A stretch of DNA of 64,000 nt from Galeopsis tetrahit (lineage: Eukaryota > Streptophyta > Magnoliopsida > Lamiales > Lamiaceae): the NCBI GenBank assembly GCA_963675135.1, contig OY776119.1, positions 78,795,727-78,859,726 on the forward strand, read 5' to 3'. Of this stretch, positions 55,276 to 64,000 are shown piece by piece. A program made the position numbers and the translations under genes. Every line of letters starts with the position of its first letter. Position 1 is the first letter of the stretch. Below the pieces are notes generated by a model. It made no database searches. It was not told the DNA's origin and worked only from the letters and a program-made list of their open reading frames with translations.

Positions 55276-57532
55276 TTACCAAAATTTTACAAAATTAAAT
55301 TCTATAAATACGAAAATACCTACAAATTATATATAATTGTTTATAAACTCTATACACACCCTTATCAATTCTATTCGTATAGCATAGAGTTAAACCATAT
55401 TATTCTTAAATTTAAAAAATATTCAAGTTACTCAAATTTTGAAATTAGAATTTAAAATTTCTCAAAATCTGTAAACAAATATTTATAATTTGTCAACTAT
55501 ATTAATTAAGCATTGTAATTTGTCAACTATATTATTTAAGCATACTATGTTTGTAAGTTGATCAAAAGTCAACAATATTTGATATGAGGTGGAGTAAATA
55601 ATTATTTAGGAAATTCAATAATTAAGATACGTCATCATCTTTAAAATCATCTTTAAAATTAATAATTTCATTAAATTAAATTACAACACGTTAGTAAATT
55701 ATGTTTATTAAATCATAAATGACACACAATCATCAATATAAATTTGATTTGAGTTAGAATTGTGTACATTCAATTACATGGTCCAACTGATGGAATTAAA
55801 TCATAATTTTAACTTAATTCTAATTTACTGTGTCAAAAATTCAATTAAACTAACTGAAATTATATACAAATCACTTAAAATTAAATTATATACGAAAATT
55901 TATCAATAAATTTTGCGGTGATCTCGTTACCTCTAAAAGAATCATTTGAAGCTGGAAACTTGGAATAATTAAAGCAATTACAGCTAATATATTATTTTTA
56001 TTATATTATTACAACATACTGTATTACGGGTTAATCTAACCTAATCACATGGAATTAATATCTACGGTTCCCAAATCCCAAACTGGATAATAGTTAGAAT
56101 ATAATACTACAAGTTTTACAGAATAAAGCAACACTTATTAGGCATTTGTTTCAAGAAAATACAGAGTGGTTTGTCTATTATTTCATGATTAACTTTATCT
56201 GTCATTTCGTACGTTATAAGATAAACTACTATCTTACTAGTATTAAATAAGAATGACGAAATTATCTATTGCAACATGAATTATAATTAATTTTTAAATT
56301 AAAGAAGTTAACAAGTTGTGTTGAATGGATCAACTATTCCAAATGCCATAATAAAAGGAGTAGTACATAATATTCAATCAAAGTTGTAATTCTCGATTCG
56401 TGTAATTTAAATATGCCATATTTTAATTGAGATTTGTAGAACATCTATAGCAAAAGATGAAATGCAATTTAAAAAAAGCTAGAAATAGATACAGTTTTAA
56501 TAAAAATGTTGCTAATGAGACTATACGTTATTTTGATGTATTTAGTGAGTGCTCTCCACCATAGAGTTGTTAAGCAGTTCGATAACTATTCAATACCCCT
56601 ACTACAAAAAATAGATCACATCAGATTGTTTTTTTTTTGGGTCGAATTCATTTTAAATTGATAAATGCATTGTCTGTGAAGTATATGTTCATCAGTTCAT
56701 GTATGTCCTATAAATCTACCTGTTGTAGATTGAAAATTGCAAACGGACATTCAAAAGAAACAATTAGTACTTAATCACAAGATTGGTTTTGGAATCTATA
56801 TATTTTACAGTAATTGTGTTGAGTATTGTTCAACAAATTGTTTATTAATGACTGGAGAATATGAACTTTCTTCCTGTGATGGCATCACAAATTGAATTAT
56901 AAACTCAACTCTTGAAAGTTCGAATTTGATTTGTTCATATTATTAAACGAGTTAAAACTGATGTCATAAAATGCTCGATTTACAAATAAACCGGTTCAAA
57001 CTCAAATTATATATGTAACCGCACTTAGTAAATTTTAATTCTATAATTGTATTAAAGTTAGTAGTGGAAGCATCATAACATATCACTTTAATTTTCAATA
57101 TATATATGTATGTAACCGCACTTAGTTATTTGTATAATCCCAAGTGGCAACATTATGATACCCTAGTAGCACTAGTAGTTTTGATTAGCATTTCACACAC
57201 TTCAATAAGTACCCATTATTAGCACCCTTAATTATTTTAACATTGTCCCCCTATGGACGAGACATACCAATTATATATGCATCTTAATTCTAAATTAATA
57301 ACACCAAAAGTCTTTAACTAATCTTATGTCTCAAAAAGAGGGTTATATCTTTTATTCCATCAATATAATCATTCATATCAAAATCGTAGAATTTTTAAAG
57401 ATGAGGAATGTAATCGAATCGATTAAAATTTATGAGTAATTTTCACCCTAAAACCTTTTTTTATAGGTGTGTGAATCCCCCTTTATAATATTTTTTAACT
57501 AATATATTTATATGTTTAAATATATGAATTAT
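55276..57532. other. Intergenic, no gene seen
   Basis: Low-complexity AT-rich DNA with no ORF over about 60 codons, no RNA gene, and no element with clear ends. Short local duplications occur, for example TTTGTCAACTATATTAWTTAAGCAT near 55492-55542. Confidence 0.5.
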
Positions 57533-57816
57533 GGCAAAAACTTGTGTGAGACCGTCTCACGGATCTTTTTCTGTGAGACGGTTCCTTTTAACCCATATTT
57601 CAAAATTTTGGGTAGGATAATCCTTTTTTTTTTCCAGATTTTGATTTGTAAAAAAAGTGATAATGTTTAATTAAAAAGTGATAATATTTTTAACAAAAGT
57701 GACTGTCACTTTTTACTTAAACACTATCACTTTTTGTTCAAACATTATCACTTTTTATATATGAGGCCCGTCTCACGGATCTCTTTCTGTGAGACGGTCT
57801 CACCCAAGACTAGCCC
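57533..57816. mobile_element. Mutator-type MITE, 284 bp (GTGAGACCGTCTCAC ends)
   Basis: Ends GGCAAAAACTTGTGTGAGACC and, inverted, GGGCTAGTCTTGGGTGAGACC. A perfect 9-bp duplication ATGAATTAT flanks it (57524-57532, 57817-57825). Each end also contains the palindrome GTGAGACCGTCTCAC or a close variant. Confidence 0.9.
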
Positions 57817-57929
57817 ATGAATTATATATCAAATGGTGGATTTTGTACCTGTATTCTATACGCGGTTGGTGAATTGCAAACAAACACTCCACCTGATTCC
57901 ATATTAAAATCGTATATATAATTTAAAAT

Positions 57930-58095
57930 TATGGGGTTTTGTGGAAATCGGAACGGAAAATATTGTTCTCGTTCCCTCCCCACCTCCAGGGTGTATATTT
58001 TCTCTGTTCCTTTTCCTGAATTTAATCGAAAAAATCCTCGTTCAATACGAGTCCCTGTGAAATACGAGAATTTCTCGTCCCACTAGCAACCCTAC
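57930..58095. mobile_element. Probable fragment of another hAT-like element
   Basis: The right end read inverted is TAGGGTTGCTAGTGGGACGAG, like the TAGGGTTG ends at 38052. GAACGAG/CTCGTTC and CTCGTATT motifs recur within it. The left end is unclear and no flanking duplication was found. Confidence 0.4.
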
Positions 58096-59796
58096 AAATG
58101 ACTTTTTTTTTTTGAGCTGATACAAACGACTTGATTTAATTACATTGGTGGAGATAATTAATATACTACATACTCCCTCGATGGCTTGGAATTTAAGAGT
58201 GTTTTCCCTTTAAATTTCAGACTAAAAACATTTAAGGTGTAAATAATTTTTATGAGATCAGTCTATAAATTTAACCCTAATTTTAAACGGAGTCGCTACT
58301 ATTAAACGGTAAGATCAGTCTCCCAAATTAGTTGATCTTGAACCAGATAACGATTATAAAAAAAAAAATACAATTGTACTCCAATTAACTACACTTTGTG
58401 AGGTTGCACCAATAAATAACGCTGGGAATATTTAACTACTGAATAGGTAGATTAGTGGTTAATATTTTCTGAACAAAAGACATTGGTGGGAATATTTATG
58501 ACTTCTCTTCTCGTATATTGGTTAAACTCAACTCATACATCGCTATCTAACTTTCTTTAATAGTGTACCATAATATTCCATTCAAACTTCAAATATCTAA
58601 AACCCAAATCCCTAAAATACCCCCCTCCCACCCGTTGGTCTAAAAATAACCAAAGGATCAACTTATAAACAGTCACCAATTTTGAAATCATTTGTTAGTT
58701 AGGAGAATATTTTTTTGGAGTCCATTATATTCATATTGAAGTTAACAAAAATTACAAAAAATAAAATAAAAAATAGTGGTACGGATTGAACTAAATAATT
58801 GTCTAAATTAAATTATAGTATGAACTTGTAATTATATAGTGGTACGCACTTAAAAAAATATGATAATTCAGTGTGAATTAAATAGGGGTCGAATTTCTTA
58901 TATGATGTTACATGCTTAAAAATAATGGTACAAACTGAATTAATTAGTAATACAAGTTATTAACATGGTGGTACTGACTAAACTTTAGCAAAATATTAGA
59001 AAGGGTTAGGGTATGATTGAAAAAAAAAATCTCTTAAAACTAAAAAAGAATGAAACGGAGATGGTAAAGAATGGAGTTTCCACAATGGTTTTTTTAATTA
59101 TTATTATGGTTTGATATTTTTTTTTTGTGTATTTCAAATTTCGTATAGATATATGTAATCAAATACTAGTATATATATGATGTAGATCGATAACCATTAC
59201 ATACAAATCAAATACTAGTATATATTATGTAGATAACCATTACATACAATACAAGACAATATTTATTTGTTGGAATATAGACTTCTTATGGCCAATCGAT
59301 GTCATTCATTGAATTCTCATAATATAATTTTATTTGCATGAAATATTTTTATTGAATGCAACTGTTACATATAAATACAATAAAAAGAATTAACATTAAA
59401 AATGATGCGTGACTCACTCAAATAAAAGAACTTATTTTTCAAAATTACAAATGATGCCGACATGGGGACACTCAATAAAATAACTTATTTTTTTCTTTTT
59501 AATTACAAATGATGTGGACACTCAAATAACCAAATAAAAAACTTAGTCTAGGCATATACATAAAATAAAATAATGTACATATGAAACCTCTCATTATTAT
59601 TTTTCCTCCCTTCCACAATTATTATATTTTTAGGAGAAATGAAGTATTTAAATTTCACATGACACGTAAATGTAAATGATATGGGGGTCGGGACCACATA
59701 AAGGATTGGAATTTGGAAAATACAGAAAAATGAATAAATAATACTAGTAACTCACTTGATTATTTATACACTTTCTATATTAAGATGTCTCGAAAT
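58096..59796. other. Intergenic, no gene seen
   Basis: AT-rich. A tandem duplication of about 50 bp (ATCAAATACTAGTATATAT...TAACCATTACATAC) lies at about 59158-59250. No gene recognised. Confidence 0.5.
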
Positions 59797-60120
59797 TATT
59801 TGTATAGTTGTATACTTCTAATTTAAAAATAAATAAATACTCCAACACATAAATTTAAAATTCTCACAACATCATTTTATCTTTATACCTCACCAAATTA
59901 TATTTACACTTTACCGAATTACCAAAAAAATATTTGTATAGTTGTATACTTTACCGAATTACCAAAAAAATAGGAGTATTTGTATAGTTGTATACTTCTA
60001 ATTTATTCATTTAGTTTATTTGATCTTACACCACAACACCATTTTATTTTTACCGAATTATTTGTATAGTTGTATACTTCTAATTTATTCATTTAGTTTA
60101 TTTGATCTTACACCCCAACT
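59797..60120 (+). repeat. Local repeats of TTTGTATAGTTGTATACTT
   Basis: The 19-mer occurs at about 59798, 59933, 59979 and 60061. The last two occurrences lie in roughly 60-bp blocks that match almost exactly at a period of 82 bp. These lie just upstream of the S40-type gene promoter. Confidence 0.8.
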
Positions 60121-60316
60121 CAATTCTTCTTTTTAAAAAAATATGTCGATCAATATGGTGAAATATTGCAATGAATAAATAGGAAGACGACAAAACGAGA
60201 AGGGAAATGGTAAACTGACACGAGAACTCAGCGTTTGTCGCGGTTTGAGTAATAGTACTAAACACGGCTGGCATGAGCGCAGCGCTAGATCCAAAAGCCC
60301 CACACCGGCCCCACTT

Positions 60317-60649
60317 CACGTGCGATCACGCTTCTCCCATTGCCCTAGCCACGTGGCGTCAATCTACAACTCCACGGTACACGTGTCAGATCTTCTTGGA
60401 GGGCGTAACTGGGGACCTGTACCAGGTGATTTATATCCCCTTAACGTCGCGACAAAAACTCCCAAGTGAGACAAAATCCCTTTTACCAAATTACCCCTCC
60501 CTGTAATTTCGAATTAAACGTGGCGTCTTTTTAGAAATTCCCCGGGGTCAAATTCGTACATTCAACTGCAGGGAAAAAATAATACCGCGAGTTGTGTGTT
60601 TGTGCGTGAGAGAGAAAGTGGAGCCTTATCCGTTCCACCCCTTTATAAA
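60317..60649 (+). promoter_or_regulatory. S40-type gene promoter: three G-boxes, ABRE-like site and TATA box
   Basis: CACGTG occurs at 60317-60322, 60350-60355 (CCACGTGGC) and 60380-60385 (ACACGTGTC), with ACGTGGC at 60518-60524. A TATAAA box at 60644-60649 lies about 140 bases before the start codon. ACGT-core motifs of this type bind bZIP factors of the ABA/dehydration pathway and bHLH factors. The density predicts ABA, stress or senescence control, which is inference. Confidence 0.75.
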
Positions 60650-60786
60650 GCACATCAAAACCTCCATTTTTGAGTATCAAATTAGCAGAATAAATTCTTC
60701 TTTTCCTTCATTTTACAGTTGAACAATCACACTTTTATTCAAAATCCAACCAAAAATTGTTGATCGGATTTTGAGATTTTGTATAC

Positions 60787-61224
60787 ATGGCGGCTTCAAA
60801 AAGCTACAGATTCCTACAGAGCGATCAGTCCTTCCCTAAGGACTCAATGATCTTCGAGCTCGATGAGTCCGACGTCTGGACCGCGGCGGCGAAACGGCCG
60901 CAGTCGCCGGAGTTTCGTTCTAGGAGGAAGTCCACGGCGGCGGCGAACGGTTTCGGTGGTCCGGCGTCTCTGCCGGTGAACGTTCCTGACTGGTCGAAGA
61001 TTCTGAAGGAGGAGTACAGGGAGAATCGCGGCGGAGACAGCGAAGGCGATTACGACGCGGAGGACGGCGATCGGATTCCGCCGCACGAGTTTTTGGCGCG
61101 GCAGTTGGAGAGGACTAGAATCGCGTCCTTCTCGGTGCACGAAGGGGCTGGGAGGACTCTCAAGGGGAGAGATCTCAGCAGAGTTAGAAATGCGATTTGG
61201 CAGAAAACTGGTTTCGAGGATTAA
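60787..61224 (+). CDS. S40-type senescence regulator (DUF584 family)
   Basis: An intronless 145-residue protein (MAASKSYRFLQSDQSFP...IWQKTGFED). The S40/DUF584 signs are present: acidic MIFELDESDVW near residues 21-31, Arg-rich RSRRKS near 45, VPDWSKI near 76, RIPPHEFLARQ near 95-105, and the C-terminal GAGRTLKGRDLSRVRNAIWQKTGF. Members such as AtS40-3 are small, mostly nuclear proteins induced during leaf senescence, by dark or by ABA. The biochemical role is unknown. GC content is much higher than around it, as is usual for this family. The start is the first ATG after the TATA box, in the conserved position. No breaks. Because the family is named from expression rather than mechanism, the function stays general. 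Confidence 0.93.
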   Translation: MAASKSYRFLQSDQSFPKDSMIFELDESDVWTAAAKRPQSPEFRSRRKSTAAANGFGGPASLPVNVPDWSKILKEEYRENRGGDSEGDYDAEDGDRIPPHEFLARQLERTRIASFSVHEGAGRTLKGRDLSRVRNAIWQKTGFED

Positions 61225-64000
61225 TTCATTTTTTAGTTGAATTTTTTTTGCTACTTTTTCGTTGTGGAAAGAAGCCTCATTTTGACCATGCCTGAGGCAA
61301 GATTGGTAGAGCTAGATTGTAATTCTGACTGTGAAGAGGAAATTGATAACAAAATTCGAAATTTCAAATATCGTGTTTGTTCACCTTTGCTTGTTCTAAA
61401 CTGATTTGTTGAAACTCATTATTAATTTAGATCGAACGAAAAAGAAAAAAAAAGTGGTAAATTTTAGGACAATAATGGTTGGATGATGATAAAGGTCATA
61501 GAGTTTGAAGCGCGTTACTTTTACAAATAAAGTGGTTGGTTCCGAATCTGAAACACACAAAGTTTGTGCGACTAAATTGGTAGCAGTCGGGGTACGTTGT
61601 AATGTTGTGTCACACCACACCTATATTTTATTTTTGGTTTCTAAATAATTTGAGTTATAAATATAAGATATGCTTTTATGATATTTCGTTCTGTGAACTG
61701 TAGAAAACTCTTCCATTCGAGGGAATGAATTCGAATGTTTACTCCAACCAGTAAATTCTCCATTAAATTCACATTTAAAATATTCGAAATTTTATACAAA
61801 ATGTATCGTACATGAAATCTAACTCATTTATTAAGGTATACATGTTCACGAAATTGCCAAACGAAATCAAACGCATTTATTCACTTTGAGCACAGTAATA
61901 GTGGGGCACTTTCTTAATTTTCTTTCTTAATTTTTTTAGCACGGTTAGCTATAGTGCATATTAATTAGTGGGGTAGTGGATGTGATATTTATGAAATTAT
62001 AAACCGTAAAATGATCATTTAATTTGGCTTGGGATTTGTAATTTATATCCAAAAAGATTAGCAAAACTAGTCTTATCATGTTGTAACTCGCAATTGCAAC
62101 TACTATTTGTCCAACACATTGAGTTGTATCACGATAAATCCTGTCTTAACTCGTAACCACATCAGTTGAACACATTCAGTTGTGTAAACTATTTTTATTC
62201 AATTTTTATGTGTTTAATTTATGTGGCTTAGAATTGATTAACAAACAATTAAAAAAAAAGGGAAAGTTTTTAGAAAGAGAGGGAGAATTGTGTTCTTAAA
62301 TATTCGGTTTGTTTTATTAATTGGTCAATGACTTACCTATATTACATGCAAATATGAATTGTCATTATTACATGGCTTGAAGGGCGAGAAAAATTAAGAC
62401 CAAATTCATCCGTTGCGGTATGGTGTTGTGATCCATATACGAGTTTAGCTCCGGAGAATTGAATATATAGGCAGGGAATGAGATGTTCCTGACTTATTTT
62501 GTAGATAAGAGTTACATATGTGATATATAGGAGAAATGTATGGGTTGAGTACCCCAAATACTCAAGAGAAATATACTTTTACCGTTTCAAAAAAAAAAGA
62601 AAAGAAGAAAGGAGCATGCATACCCTTAGAGATCACCTTATTCTTTAAAACTTGATGATTCACTATTAAGTGTTTGATGGACTAGCTAACTTGATCGTCT
62701 CATTGACACGTATGACGTGATTGTTGGAAAATGTGCTTCGAACATAGCTTTGATTTGATATCTTATTCATCCATTTCGTACTGAAATGCATGAGAAATGA
62801 ATTTTGAAAGTTGTTGTAACCAATAGGAAAAATTGGAAAAGCAAAGTAGTTTTGTTTCCACATTAAAAATATCAAAGAAAGAAGTGGATATAAAAGTATA
62901 AACAAATTACTAACCTATATTATGGTGATTATAATTTGTCTTTTACATGTGCGCGTAGTAGGGTGCAAATTTTGCCAGAAAATGACCTTGAACCTCAAAC
63001 TTGTGTGCAAGCACGACCGGTGTACACAAATGAGGGAAAAACGCTTATAAGTCTGGACCCACCAAACGAAGACCGGTCAAAGATCAACTCGTAATGATCG
63101 TCCTCATAAGCCAGGATCCACCAAACTTGCTCGCCTACTTTCATCAGAAAGGCAGATGCATTCCTAAATAGCTTAACGTCCTTAGCGACCAGAACGAGAC
63201 TCAACCAACATCTAAGGGGACCGGAGATACGATTTAAACATGCTCGTTCTAACCCTTGATTTGAACAAGGCAATCAAGATGCTCGCCAACTGGAGTTTAA
63301 TTAGCTTAGTATAGGATCCCACGTAGTAAGTAGTTTAGTATGTGTCGTCACTTTACTGAACCTCTCTCAGGACAGACACATGTGTTGTCCTTTAGTAAAC
63401 CACCCACTTTTGAGGTGAACCTATTAATTAGGACTTGTCAACTCATTATGACATTGGGTCTCTTGACCTAATTAAGTATCTAAAATTCATTAACAAAAAT
63501 AAATTATTCTCTCCTCTTATTCTCATTGGCCTTAGTATTCAACATTTCTTGATAAAGTGAGGAATACCCCTTTAAATACATTAAAACTCTATCACAAAAA
63601 ATGCTAAACTGATATCCCATTACACAAATATTATTGTTTAATTAGTCAACAAAGTCACGTAACATCATTATAAAATGGCCATCAACATTGAAGTAAAATA
63701 GGTGTTCCACAAAAACTTATATGAAATATAAGTAATTAAGATAATACGAGTCAAAATATTAATACAATTAAATATATTTTACGTGTAAAATATTCATAAG
63801 TGTTGCTTATTCTTCTTTATGGCTCAATAGATTGTGATAATATTTTGAACAATTTCCTTAATTTATTTCACGAAATTTCTCGGCAAAATACGACAAACGC
63901 GTTAAAAGTGAAGCAAGCATCGGGTAATTTACAAGGGACGGGACACGTGGTAGTATTGTAGTAATTGAATTTTTTGAGATGTGGAATTCTTTCTTCATAT
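61225..64000. other. Region downstream of the S40-type gene, no gene recognised
   Basis: Starts with the probable S40-type 3' untranslated region (to about 61,380). A patch at about 62,950-63,300 is less AT-rich, and its minus strand is open for 92 codons at 62995-63273, but the translation resembles nothing I know. The final 700 bases are AT-rich. No element with both ends was found. Confidence 0.45.

Overview
The window is plant nuclear DNA, very probably from a eudicot. It is AT-rich, its genes have introns with GT/AG borders, and it is packed with plant-type transposable elements. The recognisable proteins (TFIID subunit 4, a two-exon F-box/FBA protein, Mpv17/PMP22, ribosomal protein uL11, S40/DUF584) are all plant forms. 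My impression is an asterid, perhaps Lamiales, but that is not proven by anything here. No CRISPR, operon or prokaryotic feature is present. All exon and repeat borders were read by eye.

Layout: 1-7.1 kb is AT-rich intergenic DNA with a foldback element, tandem duplications, a Helitron-like 3' hairpin and an 80-bp templated insertion. 7.17-18.68 kb (minus) is a 14-exon TAF4 locus that is disrupted: four premature stops, a 1-bp frame change and a 316-bp solo LTR lie in or just after the exons that complete the RST domain. Its introns hold a SINE, a Mutator-like MITE and a possible hAT relic. 19.58-27.96 kb is a young, complete LTR retrotransposon with two 1,695-bp LTRs that codes only for Gag plus an aspartic protease (a TR-GAG-like, non-autonomous Ty3 element). 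28.4 kb holds a PIF/Harbinger transposase relic. 29.4-31.0 kb (plus) is an F-box gene, 34.5-37.1 kb (minus) an Mpv17/PMP22 gene, and 40.2-40.7 kb (minus) RPL12 with a telo-box/site II promoter.

40.9-45.9 kb is a nest of DNA transposons, including a Mutator-like element carrying GC-rich foreign-looking sequence and a near-perfect hairpin, and two cases of one element inside another. 48.6-52.5 kb is a 5'-truncated, decayed LINE (endonuclease C-terminus, RT, zf-RVT, RNase H). 52.6-58.1 kb holds a hAT-type element, Stowaway MITEs and a Mutator MITE. 60.8-61.2 kb (plus) is an intronless S40-type gene with a G-box/ABRE-rich promoter. The last 2.8 kb has no gene I recognise.

The host genes are unrelated housekeeping, regulatory or stress genes and do not form a pathway. 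The strongest story is insertional and mutational decay of a TFIID subunit gene, set in a dense record of recent and nested transposition in which many elements keep intact target-site duplications (TSDs).
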